Below are positions 33,266 through 43,324 of a stretch of DNA of 64,000 bases, piece after piece. Numbering within the stretch: the first letter of the stretch is position 1; each line of letters starts with the position of its first letter. The notes under the pieces are model-generated. The model was not told the DNA's origin, searched no databases, and saw only the letters and a list, made by a program, of their open reading frames with translations. Source of the DNA: Methylobacterium sp. C25 (GTDB lineage: Bacteria > Pseudomonadota > Alphaproteobacteria > Rhizobiales > Beijerinckiaceae); the NCBI RefSeq assembly GCF_021352225.1, contig NZ_JAAUVI010000001.1, forward strand, positions 124,001 to 188,000. Reading direction: 5' to 3'. Made by a program: the position numbers and the translations under genes.

Positions 33266-34966
33266 TCAGTTCGCCTGGCGACGGAGGAAAGCCGGGATCT
33301 CCAGATGATCGTCGTCCATCAGCCGCGACTGAGGAGCGACTCGTCCTTGCGCGTCGAGATTGCCCTGAGCAGGGCGATACTGCGGCGGCTGTACGGCCGG
33401 AGCGCGGGCCGCCGGGGCCGGCGGAGCGACCGGAGCCGTCGGAGCACGCATCTGCGGCAGCGGAGCAGCCTCGGCCTCCTCGCGGCGACCGCCGAATCCG
33501 ACGGTGGCCAGACGGCGCAACAGCGACATGCGCTTGGAGTCCTGCTCGGGCTCTGCCGGGGCCTCGCCACGGTTCTGGCGGATCTGGGCCTGGGTGTGGA
33601 GCGGCAGATCAGAGATCTGCGGCATCCGCGGAGCGCGGGCGACCTGCGGGCGCGGCGGCACGAACGGGCCGTTCTGGACCGGGGCGGCCTCAACGGCCGG
33701 AGCCTGGACCTGCGGCTGCTCGTAGGAGACCGGAGCGCGCGGCGGGGCCTGCGTCAGGACGACGTCGTCGCGCATGACGGGCGCGGCGACCGGAGTGGAC
33801 TCGGCGGCAACGGGCTGCGGAGCGGGGGCGACCGGAGCGGCAGCCGGGATCTCGGCGACCGGACGGGGAGCCGGGGCGATCTGCGGAGCAGCCTGGGCAG
33901 CGCGAGCGCGGGCCTCGGCACGCAGCTTCTCTGCGACTTCGGCGATGCGCTGCTCGGTCTCGGCGACGACCTGGCTGTTCGGCGAGTTCGCCGAGATCAG
34001 GGCGGGCTCGATGCCGGTGGCGACAACCGACACGCGGATGATGCCTTCCAGGCTCTCGTCGAAGGTGGCGCCGAGGATGATGTTGGCCTCGGAATCGACC
34101 TCCTCGCGGATGCGGGTGGCAGCCTCGTCGAGCTCGTAGAGGGTCAAGTCGGCGCCGCCGGTGATCGAGATCAGCAGGCCGCGCGCACCCTTCATCGAGA
34201 CTTCGTCGAGGAGCGGGTTGGCGATGGCGGCTTCGGCCGCGCGGTGGGCGCGGTTCTCGCCGGAGGCCTCGCCGGTGCCCATCATGGCCTTGCCCATGCC
34301 GCGCATGATCGCGCGTACGTCGGCGAAGTCGAGGTTGATCAGGCCTTCCTTGACCATCAGGTCGGTGATGCAGGCGACGCCCGAGTAGAGCACCTGGTCG
34401 GCCATCGCGAAGGCATCGGCGAAGGTGGTCTTCTCATTGGCGACCCGGAACAGGTTCTGGTTCGGGATCACGATCAGCGTGTCGACGGCAGCCTGCAGCT
34501 CGGCGATGCCGGCATCGGCCGTGCGCATGCGGCGCATGCCCTCGAACTGGAACGGCTTGGTGACGACGCCCACGGTCAGGATGCCCATGTCGCGGGCGGC
34601 GCGGGCGATGACCGGAGCGGCGCCGGTGCCGGTGCCGCCGCCCATGCCGGCGGTGATGAAGCACATGTGAGCGCCCGAGAGCTGGTCACGGATCTCGTCG
34701 ATGACCTCCTCGGCAGCGGCCGAGCCGACTTCCGGGTGCGAGCCGGCGCCGAGGCCCTGGGTGACGCCGAGGCCCATCTGGATCACGCGCTCGGCCTTCG
34801 AGGAGGTCAGAGCCTGCGCATCAGTGTTGGCGACGACGAACTCGCAGCCGAGCAGGCCCGACTCGATCATGTTGTTGACGGCGTTGCCGCCGGCTCCACC
34901 GACACCGAACACGGTGATGCGGGGCTTGAGTTCGCGGATGTCCGGCGCTTGCAGGGAGATGGCCAT
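33266..34966 (-). CDS. ftsZ: Cell-division GTPase FtsZ with extended linker
   Basis: Tubulin homologue forming the Z-ring, 566 residues. The GTPase domain covers about 1-320, with [10 protein letters not shown] (21-30), the tubulin signature GGGTGTG (109-115) and [11 protein letters not shown]. The last residues include [14 protein letters not shown], the conserved C-terminal peptide that binds FtsA and other partners. Between them lies a very long Pro/Ala/Val/Gln-rich disordered linker of roughly 230 residues, with a basic patch [14 protein letters not shown], much longer than in E. coli (383 residues in all) but usual for Hyphomicrobiales. It follows ftsA by 100 bp. Confidence 0.97.
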   Translation of the reverse strand: MAISLQAPDIRELKPRITVFGVGGAGGNAVNNMIESGLLGCEFVVANTDAQALTSSKAERVIQMGLGVTQGLGAGSHPEVGSAAAEEVIDEIRDQLSGAHMCFITAGMGGGTGTGAAPVIARAARDMGILTVGVVTKPFQFEGMRRMRTADAGIAELQAAVDTLIVIPNQNLFRVANEKTTFADAFAMADQVLYSGVACITDLMVKEGLINLDFADVRAIMRGMGKAMMGTGEASGENRAHRAAEAAIANPLLDEVSMKGARGLLISITGGADLTLYELDEAATRIREEVDSEANIILGATFDESLEGIIRVSVVATGIEPALISANSPNSQVVAETEQRIAEVAEKLRAEARARAAQAAPQIAPAPRPVAEIPAAAPVAPAPQPVAAESTPVAAPVMRDDVVLTQAPPRAPVSYEQPQVQAPAVEAAPVQNGPFVPPRPQVARAPRMPQISDLPLHTQAQIRQNRGEAPAEPEQDSKRMSLLRRLATVGFGGRREEAEAAPLPQMRAPTAPVAPPAPAARAPAVQPPQYRPAQGNLDAQGRVAPQSRLMDDDHLEIPAFLRRQAN

Positions 34967-35066
34967 GGTGTGAAGCCCCTTCGATTCTTAGCGTTTGCGT
35001 GTGCGCCCTGGAGCGCCCGGTTCTCGTTGGTGGCCTCCCTCGCGGGAGACCGGGTTCAAATCCGTC

Positions 35067-36389
35067 TCAGAAGCTTTCGCCGATCCACTGCGTGAGGCGG
35101 CCGAAATATCCGTTGGTCCCCGTCGCCGCCAAAGCGCGATGCCGGCGCGGTTCGAAGTGCTCAGCATGGGCGACCTGCGGGTAGACCAGCAGGCCGACCG
35201 CAGCCGAGAAGCTCGGTCCCTTGGCCGCCTCGGGCAGGCCGCGGATGCCGAGCGGGCGCCCGATCCTGACCTGTCCCTGCATCAGCCGGCGCGCCGTCTC
35301 CGGCAGGCCGACGAGCTGGCTGGCGCCGCCCGTGAGCACGAGCCGGTTACCGGCCTGGGCCGCATAGCCGGCCTTGCGGAGCCGGTCGCGGACGAGTTCG
35401 AGGATCTCCTCGACCCGCGGCTTGATGATGCGAACGAGATGCGAGCGCGGAACGTGGCTCGGCGTCTCGGCCTCGTCCTCGCCGACACCGTGGACCGCGA
35501 TCATGTCGCGCTCGTCCGAGGTGGTGGAGATGGCCGAGCCGTAGAGGGTCTTCAGCCGCTCGGCCGCAGCGACGCGGGTCGAGAGGCCGCGGGCGATGTC
35601 CATGGTGACGTGATGGCCGCCGACCGCGATTGCGTCGGTGTGTACGAGGTGGCCACCGGAGAACACGCCGACGCTGGTGGTGCCGCCGCCCATATCGACG
35701 ACGGCGCAGCCGATCTCGGCCTCGTCGTCCACGAGCACGGAGAGGCCGGCGGCGTAGGGAGTCGCGACGACGCCCTCGACGCCGAGATGGCAATGCTCGA
35801 CGGCGAGCATCAAGTTGCGCGCCGCGGCGGCTTCGCTGGTGACGACGTGGAGGTCGACGCCGAGCATCTCGCCGATCATGCCCGACGGATCGATCACGGC
35901 GCCCTGACCATCGAGGGCGTAGCCCGTCGGCAGGGCATGGAGGACGGTGCGGCCGGGACCGACGCCGTGGGCGCTGGCGGTCTCGAGCACGCGTTCGACG
36001 TCCGAACCGGTAACGGTGCCAGAGCGGACGCTGACCCGCGCCTCGAAGCGCTGCGAGGCGATGCGGCCACCGGACATGTTCACGATGACCGACTGGACCT
36101 CGACCTTCGCCATCCGCTCGGCGGCATGCACCGCCTGGCGGATCGCGTTCTCGGCGGCTTCGAGGTCGACGATGGCGCCACCCTTGAGACCGACCGAGCG
36201 CTGGTGGCCAATGCCGATGATACGGGCGATGTGCGTGCGGCCGCGCAGCGTCGAGAGCTGCTCCATCGGCTGCAGCTCGGCGATGAGGCAGACGACCTTG
36301 CTCGTGCCGATGTCGAGGATCGACAACGTTGCGCTCCGCCGGGCGGAGAGGGGTTTCATACGCGGCGTGAGGCCGTGGTGGGATGACAT
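35067..36389 (-). CDS. ftsA: Cell-division protein FtsA
   Basis: Actin-like ATPase that tethers FtsZ to the membrane, 440 residues. The phosphate-binding loops are LDIGTSKVVCLIAE near the N terminus and CAVVDMGGGTTSVGVF in the middle; VLTGGASQLVGLPE is the adenosine loop. The C terminus ends NGYFGRLTQWIGESF, an amphipathic membrane-targeting helix. It lies between ftsQ (63 bp gap) and ftsZ. Confidence 0.96.
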   Translation of the reverse strand: MSSHHGLTPRMKPLSARRSATLSILDIGTSKVVCLIAELQPMEQLSTLRGRTHIARIIGIGHQRSVGLKGGAIVDLEAAENAIRQAVHAAERMAKVEVQSVIVNMSGGRIASQRFEARVSVRSGTVTGSDVERVLETASAHGVGPGRTVLHALPTGYALDGQGAVIDPSGMIGEMLGVDLHVVTSEAAAARNLMLAVEHCHLGVEGVVATPYAAGLSVLVDDEAEIGCAVVDMGGGTTSVGVFSGGHLVHTDAIAVGGHHVTMDIARGLSTRVAAAERLKTLYGSAISTTSDERDMIAVHGVGEDEAETPSHVPRSHLVRIIKPRVEEILELVRDRLRKAGYAAQAGNRLVLTGGASQLVGLPETARRLMQGQVRIGRPLGIRGLPEAAKGPSFSAAVGLLVYPQVAHAEHFEPRRHRALAATGTNGYFGRLTQWIGESF

Positions 36390-36452
36390 GGGACGCTTAC
36401 CGGAGAGAGGACGCTGCAGCGAAGTCGACGGCTAAGGCGGGTCGGGGGCCGG

Positions 36453-37397
36453 TCATGTCGCAGCTCCCTTCTTCGTCTTCTTCCGCGCCTCCGCGCGGGC
36501 CGCTGCGGCCTCCTCGGTCAATCGCACCACCACCCGGTCGTCCATGCGAAGGTCGACCGCGATGATGTCCTTCTCCAGAAGCTGGTTCTTGCGCTCCAGG
36601 TCGACGAGACGGGCGAGCGCCTCGTTCGCGCCGGTCTCGGGCAAGCGGATGTCGACGCCGTCGAGCTTCAGCGTCCAGCGCCGGCCGGAGACGTAGCTGC
36701 CGGCCTTCACGCGCTCGCCGAGCGGGCCGGCCGCATCGATCAGCTTGAGATATTCCTGCAGGTGGACGTTGGCGTTCTCTCCGACCACCAGGGGCAGATT
36801 GGCGTAGCGCTCGTCGCGCATCTCGTCGATCACGGTGCCGTCGGCGGCGATCACCCGGATCTCGCCGTTCTTCTGCCAGAGGGCAGCCGGCTCACGCTCG
36901 ACCTGCGTGATGACGATCTCGTTGGGATAGAGCTTGCGCACCGAAGCCGAGGCGATCAACGGCACGGCCATCAACTTCTCGCGCACCTCGTTCACGTCGA
37001 GGAACGGCACGGAAGAGCGCCAGTCGATGCCGGCAGCCTGCATGACCTCGCGCTCGTACATCCGCGAGATGCCGGAAATCGTCACGCGCTCGACACCGAA
37101 ACCGGCGATGCGCGCCAGGATGTCGTGGGGCCGGCCGTTCTCGACGATGAAGGCGTCGTAACGCCCGCTCGCGACGAATCCGAAGAGAGAGACGGTGGCA
37201 ATGGTACCGGCGACGAGGGCCACGCCGAGTCCACGGGGAATGCGCGCCTCGATCGGCAGAGAAGCCCGATAGCGGCGGGTCCGCAGGACCGGCTTCAGGA
37301 GACCCTGCAGCCGATTTGCCATCGCCGCGGGGAAACCGGCCCCTTCCGGATTCCCGGCGGGGTTCAGCGTCCCAGAGAGGCGTCCTCCACCATCCAT
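36453..37397 (-). CDS. ftsQ: Cell-division protein FtsQ
   Basis: Bitopic divisome protein, 314 residues. A cytoplasmic N terminus is followed by one membrane helix ([20 protein letters not shown]), then a POTRA domain ([18 protein letters not shown]) and the FtsQ domain with [21 protein letters not shown]. The C terminus is Lys/Ala-rich. The ATG at 37397 overlaps the ddl 3' end by 34 bp; an internal ATG at 37322 ([11 protein letters not shown]) would leave a 41-bp gap and give 289 residues. Either keeps the membrane helix. Confidence 0.94.
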   Translation of the reverse strand: MDGGGRLSGTLNPAGNPEGAGFPAAMANRLQGLLKPVLRTRRYRASLPIEARIPRGLGVALVAGTIATVSLFGFVASGRYDAFIVENGRPHDILARIAGFGVERVTISGISRMYEREVMQAAGIDWRSSVPFLDVNEVREKLMAVPLIASASVRKLYPNEIVITQVEREPAALWQKNGEIRVIAADGTVIDEMRDERYANLPLVVGENANVHLQEYLKLIDAAGPLGERVKAGSYVSGRRWTLKLDGVDIRLPETGANEALARLVDLERKNQLLEKDIIAVDLRMDDRVVVRLTEEAAAARAEARKKTKKGAAT

Positions 37398-38287
37398 CGA
37401 ACGAGCTCACCGAAACTCAAGCCCGCATGGGCCGCCATCTCCGGCACAAGGCTCGTCGGGGTCATTCCGGGTTGCGTGTTGACCTCCAGGACGACGAGCG
37501 CCCCGGTTCCCCCCGGCGTGTCGTCGTAACGAAGGTCGGCACGGCTTACGCCCCGGCACCCGAGTGCTTGATGCGCCGTTAACGACAACTCTTGGACACG
37601 CTGGTAAACATTCGGTTTAATTTCTGCCGGGAGCACGTGGATCGAGCCCCCTTCGGCGTACTTCGCATCGAAGTCGTACCACTCCCCCGAAGCGGGCTTG
37701 ATCTCGATGACGCCGAGGGCCCTGTCGCCCATCACGGCGCAGGTCAGCTCGCGGCCCGCAATGTAAGTTTCCGCAAGGACTTCCTCGCCATAGGTCCACT
37801 CGTCCGAGGCCAGGATCTGGGGCGGATGCGAGCGCTCATCGCGCACGATAATCACCCCCATTGAAGAGCCCTCGGCGATAGGCTTAATCACGTATGGCGG
37901 AGCCAGCGGGTGTGACTTTGCTGCAACGAAACGGTTAACGACGCAGCCCTGGGGCACGGCGACGCCAGCGGCATGCAGCACCGTCTTGGCACGTTCCTTG
38001 TGCATCGCCAGCGCCGAGGCCAGCACGCCGGAATGCGTGTAGGGAATCTTCAGGATTTCGAGCAGGCCCTGGATGGTGCCGTCCTCACCGGCCGGGCCGT
38101 GCAGTGCGTTCAGCGCCACGTCCGGCTTGAGCTGGGTCAGCACCGTGGCGATGTCCGGCCCGACATCGACCGCGGTCACTCGATAGCCCTCTCCCTCGAG
38201 CGCCTTCGCGCAGGCATTGCCCGAGCTGAGCGAGATCGGCCGCTCGGAGGACCATCCGCCCATCAGGACGGCGACGTGCTTCGGCAT
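37364..38287 (-). CDS. ddl: D-alanine--D-alanine ligase
   Basis: ATP-grasp enzyme making D-Ala-D-Ala for the peptidoglycan stem peptide, 307 residues, the DdlB length. Motifs include [17 protein letters not shown] near the N terminus, [27 protein letters not shown] (the serine loop) and the metal-binding [20 protein letters not shown]. It overlaps ftsQ tail to head by 34 bp and lies 49 bp after murB. Confidence 0.96.
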   Translation of the reverse strand: MPKHVAVLMGGWSSERPISLSSGNACAKALEGEGYRVTAVDVGPDIATVLTQLKPDVALNALHGPAGEDGTIQGLLEILKIPYTHSGVLASALAMHKERAKTVLHAAGVAVPQGCVVNRFVAAKSHPLAPPYVIKPIAEGSSMGVIIVRDERSHPPQILASDEWTYGEEVLAETYIAGRELTCAVMGDRALGVIEIKPASGEWYDFDAKYAEGGSIHVLPAEIKPNVYQRVQELSLTAHQALGCRGVSRADLRYDDTPGGTGALVVLEVNTQPGMTPTSLVPEMAAHAGLSFGELVRWMVEDASLGR

Positions 38288-38336
38288 CGGTGGGCTCCGG
38301 GTCAGGCCCCGCGGGGCGCGGAGAAATCGTTCGGGG

Positions 38337-39266
38337 TCAGGCTGGTTCGGCGGCGACGCCGATGCGCTTGATCTCCCAGTGAAGCTCGTAGCCGGAGGTC
38401 TCGCGGACGCGACGGCGCACGTCCTCGCCGAGCCCCTCGATGTCGGCCGCAGTGGCTCCGCCGCGGTTGATCAGGAAGTTGCAGTGCATCTCCGAGACCT
38501 GCGCGCCACCGCGCGTCAGGCCGCGACAGCCGGCGGCGTCGACGAGTTGCCAGGCCTTACCGCCCTCGGGATTCTTGAAAGTCGAGCCGCCGGTGCGCTC
38601 GCGGATCGGCTGCGCGGCTTCGCGCGCCGCAGTGACGCGATCCATCTCGGCTTCGATCTCTTCGCGATTGCCGGGGCGTCCGCGATAGAGCGCACTCGTG
38701 AAGATGATGTCGTCCGGCGCCGAGCAGTGGCGGTAGGAGAAGCCCATCTGGGCATGCTTGAGCGTTCGCAATGTCCCGAAGCGGTCGACGCCACGGGCCT
38801 CGATCAGCACGTCGGTGGTCTCGCCGCCATGGGCACCGGCATTCATGCGCAGCGCACCGCCGACGGAGCCGGGGATGCCGCGATAGAACGCGAGACCGTC
38901 GAGCGAGGCTTCGGCCGCGCTCTTGGCGAGGCGCATGTCCGGCACCGCGGTGCCTGCGCGGATGCTCTCGCCGTCGATCTCCACGGAGCCGAAGGGCTTG
39001 CCGCCGAGCCGGATGGTGACGCCGGGGATGCCGCCGTCGCGCACGATGAGGTTCGAGCCGAGGCCGATCACCGTCACCGGGATCGCCGGATCGAGCGCGC
39101 CGAGCAGCAGCGCGAGATCTTCCTCGTCGGCCGGGCTGAACAGCACCTCGGCCGGACCGCCGACGCGGAACCAGGTCAGGTCGGCAAGGGATTGGTTCGC
39201 GAGCAGGCGCCCGCGCAGGGCCGGTGCCGCGCCGCGGATGTCGTCGATGAGGGTCGTGGAGGCCAT
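38337..39266 (-). CDS. murB: UDP-N-acetylenolpyruvoylglucosamine reductase
   Basis: FAD/NADPH enzyme that reduces the enolpyruvyl group to give UDP-MurNAc, 309 residues. FAD-binding [15 protein letters not shown], the [25 protein letters not shown] loop (residues about 130-150) and the catalytic-serine region [18 protein letters not shown] are present, with [20 protein letters not shown] near the end as in type II MurB. It is 10 bp downstream of murC. Confidence 0.96.
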   Translation of the reverse strand: MASTTLIDDIRGAAPALRGRLLANQSLADLTWFRVGGPAEVLFSPADEEDLALLLGALDPAIPVTVIGLGSNLIVRDGGIPGVTIRLGGKPFGSVEIDGESIRAGTAVPDMRLAKSAAEASLDGLAFYRGIPGSVGGALRMNAGAHGGETTDVLIEARGVDRFGTLRTLKHAQMGFSYRHCSAPDDIIFTSALYRGRPGNREEIEAEMDRVTAAREAAQPIRERTGGSTFKNPEGGKAWQLVDAAGCRGLTRGGAQVSEMHCNFLINRGGATAADIEGLGEDVRRRVRETSGYELHWEIKRIGVAAEPA

Positions 39267-39276
39267 GGAGGCTCGC

Positions 39277-40683
39277 TTAGCCCTTCAAAGCCGCCAATTC
39301 ACCCGGCAATGCGTAGGCCCACTGCGTGATGGTGCCGGCGCCGAGACAGACGACGTAGTCACCCTGTCCGGCATGGCCGGCGACGATGCCGGCGAGATCC
39401 TCCGGCTTCTCGAGGGCCACCGCGTCGCGATGGCCGCGCGAGCGCAGGCCGGCGACGAGGGAGTCGCGGTCGATGCCCTCGATCGGCGCCTCGCCCGCGG
39501 CATAGACCGGGGCGACGACCACCGTGTCGGCATCGTTGAAGCAGGTGCAGAAATCGTCGAACAGCGATTGCAGGCGCGTATAGCGGTGCGGCTGGACAAC
39601 GGCGATGACCTTGCCGTCCGTCGAGGCGCGGGCGGCCTTCAGCACGGCGGCAATCTCCACCGGGTGATGGCCGTAATCGTCGAAGATCGCGGCGCCATTC
39701 CACTCGCCCGTGCGGGTGAAGCGGCGCTTGACGCCCCCGAAACCGGCCAGCGCCTTGCGGATCGAATCCTCGGGTACGCCGAGCTCATGCGCCACGGCGA
39801 GCGCGGCAGTGGCGTTCAGCGCATTGTGCTTGCCCGGCATCGGCAGGACGAGGTCCTGCATCTCGAGGCGCAGGCCCGGGCGCCGGTCGCGGATCATCAC
39901 GCGGAACTTGCTCTGGCCGCCGCGCAGATCGATGTCGATCAGGCGCACATCGGCCTGCGGGTTCTCACCGTAGGTGATGATGCGGCGGTCCTCGATATGG
40001 CCGACGAGGTCCTGCACGATCGGGTGATCGATGCACATCACCGCGAAGCCGTAGAACGGGATGTTGTCGATGAAGCGCCGGAAGGCGTCCTTGATCGCGT
40101 CGAACGAGCCGAAATGGTCGAGATGCTCGGGGTCGATATTGGTGACGATCGCCACATCGGCCGGCAGCTTGAGGAAGGTGCCGTCCGACTCGTCGGCCTC
40201 GACCACCATCCAATCTCCGGCGCCCATGCGGGCATTCGTGCCATAGGCGTTGATGATGCCGCCATTGATCACGGTCGGGTCCATGTTGCCGGCATCGAGC
40301 AGCGTCGCGACGAGCGAGGTCGTGGTCGTCTTGCCGTGCGTACCGGCGACGGCGACGCAGGATTTGAAACGCATCAGCTCTGCCAGCATCTCGGCGCGGC
40401 GGACGACGGGCAGGCGACGGTCGCGAGCGGCGATCAACTCGGGATTGTCGCGGCGGATCGCCGTCGAGACCACGATGATGGCGGCGTTCTCGACGTTCTC
40501 GGCCTTATGGCCGACGAAGGTCTTGATGCCCTTCTCGGCGAGGCGGCGGACATTGGCGTTATCGTTCGCGTCCGAACCCTGCACGGTGTAGCCGAGATTG
40601 GCCATGACCTCGGCGATGCCGGACATGCCGATGCCGCCGATGCCGATGAAGTGAACGGGGCCGAGCTTTTCCGGCAGCTTCAT
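39277..40683 (-). CDS. murC: UDP-N-acetylmuramate--L-alanine ligase
   Basis: Adds the first residue of the stem peptide. The 468 residues begin with the dinucleotide-fold start [17 protein letters not shown]; the ATP loop is [14 protein letters not shown], and the central domain shows [14 protein letters not shown] and [10 protein letters not shown]. It follows murG by 46 bp and is nearly contiguous with murB. Confidence 0.97.
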   Translation of the reverse strand: MKLPEKLGPVHFIGIGGIGMSGIAEVMANLGYTVQGSDANDNANVRRLAEKGIKTFVGHKAENVENAAIIVVSTAIRRDNPELIAARDRRLPVVRRAEMLAELMRFKSCVAVAGTHGKTTTTSLVATLLDAGNMDPTVINGGIINAYGTNARMGAGDWMVVEADESDGTFLKLPADVAIVTNIDPEHLDHFGSFDAIKDAFRRFIDNIPFYGFAVMCIDHPIVQDLVGHIEDRRIITYGENPQADVRLIDIDLRGGQSKFRVMIRDRRPGLRLEMQDLVLPMPGKHNALNATAALAVAHELGVPEDSIRKALAGFGGVKRRFTRTGEWNGAAIFDDYGHHPVEIAAVLKAARASTDGKVIAVVQPHRYTRLQSLFDDFCTCFNDADTVVVAPVYAAGEAPIEGIDRDSLVAGLRSRGHRDAVALEKPEDLAGIVAGHAGQGDYVVCLGAGTITQWAYALPGELAALKG

Positions 40684-40729
40684 GGGATGTGTCCGTGTCG
40701 GGCGCCGAAGCGGAAATAAACGAAATGAA

Positions 40730-41839
40730 TCAGGTGCGGGCCGCCGTCTCGACGACGAGTGCCGCCAGACGCTCGGCCGCGTCGAGGATGCCCGCGGTTT
40801 TGGCGGCCTTGGCCGCTGCGGTCAATTTTTCGGGTGCCTCGAAGTAATCCACCAGCTCGGCCGTGAGCCGATCGGGCGTGAAGGCGGCCTGCGGCAGGTT
40901 GAGTGCGGCGCCGATGGCGGCAAGCGTCGCGGCATTGGCGGCTTGGTCCTGATCGAGTGCGCCCGGCAGCGGCACCAGGATGGACGGACGGCCGATGGCA
41001 GCGAGTTCCGAAACCGTCGAGGCGCCGGACCGTGCGACGACGAGATGGCTCTTCGCCATCCGGCCGGGCAGGTCCTTGAAGAAGGGTGCAGCCTCGACCC
41101 CCGCGAGCCCCATGGCGAGGTAGCGGTTCTGGACAGAGGTCAGATCCTCCGGCCGTGCCTGCTGGACGATGTGAAGCCGCGCGCGGAAATCGGCGGGCAG
41201 CGATTCGATCGCGCTCGGCACGACGTCGCTCATCACCCGCGCGCCCTGGCTGCCGCCGAAGACGAGGAGGTGCAGCGGAGCATTCGCGTCGAGGGGTGGA
41301 TACGGCGTAGCGGCCACCGCCAGCACGGCGGGGCGGATCGGGTTGCCGGTATGGACACGCCGGGCAGTCGCCTTGGCCGGCACGCCGCGGACTTCAGCGA
41401 ATCCAGTGGCGATGACGCGCGCCCCGCGAGCCAGGAAGCCGTTGGCCCGGCCCATCACCGCGTTCTGCTCGTGCAGGATCGTCGGCACGCGCAGCATCTG
41501 CGCGGCGAGAACCGGAGGCACGGTCGGATAGCCACCGAAGCCGATCACCAGGGCCGGGTTGAGCCGGCGGATCTCTTTGGCGGCGCGTCCGAAACCGCGG
41601 CCGAGCTTCCCGAGCGCCCCTGCCCGCTTCAGGATCGAGTGGCCCGACGGCGTCGCCGACGGGATCGTGACGATCTCCTCGGCCGGAAACTCGCCCGAGA
41701 TCGAATCCACGCGGGCATCGGTCGCGAGCGCCACGCGGATGCCACGCGCTTTCAGAGCATGCGCGAGACTCTCGGCGGGAAACAGATGCCCGCCCGTGCC
41801 GCCCGCGCAAACCAGGACGAGAGGCTGGAAGACGGTCAC
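40730..41839 (-). CDS. murG: Lipid II glycosyltransferase MurG
   Basis: Transfers GlcNAc from UDP-GlcNAc to lipid I at the inner face of the membrane, 369 residues. The N-terminal glycine-rich loop is [41 protein letters not shown] and [14 protein letters not shown] are all MurG hallmarks, and [25 protein letters not shown] residues (about 275-295) form the donor site. Its start overlaps the ftsW stop by four bases. Confidence 0.97.
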   Translation of the reverse strand: MTVFQPLVLVCAGGTGGHLFPAESLAHALKARGIRVALATDARVDSISGEFPAEEIVTIPSATPSGHSILKRAGALGKLGRGFGRAAKEIRRLNPALVIGFGGYPTVPPVLAAQMLRVPTILHEQNAVMGRANGFLARGARVIATGFAEVRGVPAKATARRVHTGNPIRPAVLAVAATPYPPLDANAPLHLLVFGGSQGARVMSDVVPSAIESLPADFRARLHIVQQARPEDLTSVQNRYLAMGLAGVEAAPFFKDLPGRMAKSHLVVARSGASTVSELAAIGRPSILVPLPGALDQDQAANAATLAAIGAALNLPQAAFTPDRLTAELVDYFEAPEKLTAAAKAAKTAGILDAAERLAALVVETAART

Positions 41840-43014
41840 TGCATCAGACCGGGAACGGCCGACGGGGTCGTGCCCGGCGGGCGTTGGCCGAGGCTCGTCG
41901 TGCGCGGACGCTTGCGGGTAAGCGCGACGAGGAAGCCCATGCCGAGCGCCAGCGAGATCAGCGACGAACCGCCGTAGGAGACGAAAGGCAGCGTCATGCC
42001 CTTGGCCGGCATCAGCTGCGTGTTCACCGCCATGTTAATGCAGGCCTGCAGGCCGAAGAGCGTGGTCAACCCGGTGATGGCAAGCCTCGAGAAGGTGTCG
42101 TCCGTACGCCGGGCGAGCTTTAAGCCCCGCATCACGATGAAGGCAAACAGCGCGACGAGGCACAGGCAGACGATCACGCCGAACTCCTCGCCCGTGACGG
42201 AGAAGATGAAGTCGGTATGCGCATCCGGCAGGTGGCGTTTGGCGATGCCCTCGCCCGGCCCGGTGCCGAACCATCCGCCGGAGGTGAACGATTCGCGCGA
42301 CCAGAAAACCTGGAACGAGTCGCCCGAATCCTTGTCGAGGAAGCGGTCGATGCGCTCCTTGACGTGGTGGAGCACCGTGTAAGCAGCCGCCACGCCGAGC
42401 AGGCCCGCGCCGCCGAGACCGGCCACCCAGAACCAATGCAGGCCGGCCACGAAGAACAGCGTGCACCACACGATGGTGATGAGCATGGTCTGTCCGAAAT
42501 CGGGCTGCAGCAGCAGCGGCACGATGGTGATCGGCAGGAGTGCCATCGCGAGCAGGCCGCCGGGCATGTCGCGACGCTGCGCGCCCTCTGAGAAGGCCCA
42601 GGCGGCCACCACGACGAAGGCTGGCTTCACGAATTCGGACGGCTGCAGGCCGAAGGAGCCGAACTGGATCCAGCGGTGTGCGCCCTTGATTTCGGGGCCG
42701 AACTTGCCGGCAAGCACGCAGAGGGCGACGCCGATCAGCCACGTCACCAGCGCGAAGCGGCGGATGTGGCGCACCGACAGGAAGGACACGGCGACGATCA
42801 GCGCGATCGTCGGGACGAGATACGCCGCCTGCCGGTTGAGGAAATAGAAGGTCGGAAGGCCGATCCGCTCGGCCACCGGCGGGCCACCGCCCATCAGGAA
42901 GACGAGACCGGCGACCATCAGGCAGCCGAGACCGGCCAGCAGGCTGCGATCAACCGTCCACCACCAGTCGTTCAGGGGCGTGCGCTCGGCGCGAGACATC
43001 ATGGCGTTGGACAA
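41836..43014 (-). CDS. ftsW: SEDS-family septal peptidoglycan polymerase FtsW
   Basis: Polytopic membrane glycosyltransferase working with FtsI at the septum, 392 residues with about ten helices. SEDS signatures are ILGDFGQT-like QPDFGQTMLI, the GTGPGEGIAKRHLPDAHTDF segment (about 260-280), and SYGGSSLISLALGMG near the C terminus. It is separated from murD by the oppositely oriented chemoreceptor gene, so transcription of the downstream half of the cluster probably starts in the 43.0-43.3 kb gap. Confidence 0.96.
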   Translation of the reverse strand: MSNAMMSRAERTPLNDWWWTVDRSLLAGLGCLMVAGLVFLMGGGPPVAERIGLPTFYFLNRQAAYLVPTIALIVAVSFLSVRHIRRFALVTWLIGVALCVLAGKFGPEIKGAHRWIQFGSFGLQPSEFVKPAFVVVAAWAFSEGAQRRDMPGGLLAMALLPITIVPLLLQPDFGQTMLITIVWCTLFFVAGLHWFWVAGLGGAGLLGVAAAYTVLHHVKERIDRFLDKDSGDSFQVFWSRESFTSGGWFGTGPGEGIAKRHLPDAHTDFIFSVTGEEFGVIVCLCLVALFAFIVMRGLKLARRTDDTFSRLAITGLTTLFGLQACINMAVNTQLMPAKGMTLPFVSYGGSSLISLALGMGFLVALTRKRPRTTSLGQRPPGTTPSAVPGLMQ

Positions 43015-43324
43015 CCTCCGGAGGCTCGCAACAGGCGAGACCGCAGCCGGCGGGAATGGTGAAGTGGATTGGTAAACGCTTTCTTAGGCTTGCGGCGCCG
43101 GGTTTCGAATAAAGCTTTCCACCACAGCGCTTGAGCGATGCCGACATCATCGACTTCATTTAAAGGCCGTTAGGTATTTCGGTCTGATACTGCACTCTAA
43201 TCTGCTCTCGCCGCCCGATAGCGCAAGGCGAATTCAGATTCCAGAGCCGCAACCTGTGGTTAAATCTGGCAGCATAGTGGTTCTGGAACGTCGACACGGC
43301 TCGTCGATGAGGTTGGGAAACGTG
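43015..43324. other. 310-bp divergent intergenic region (ftsW / chemoreceptor)
   Basis: Must hold promoters for both ftsW and the chemoreceptor gene. It is AT-richer at 43070-43210 (e.g. TTTAAAGG near 43160). I see no gene, no clear regulator site and no hairpin of note. Confidence 0.4.

Noticed and set aside
35053..35063. GGTTCAAATCC, like a tRNA T-loop
   Set aside because: No acceptor stem, D-arm or anticodon arm around it; it lies at the ftsA 3' boundary.
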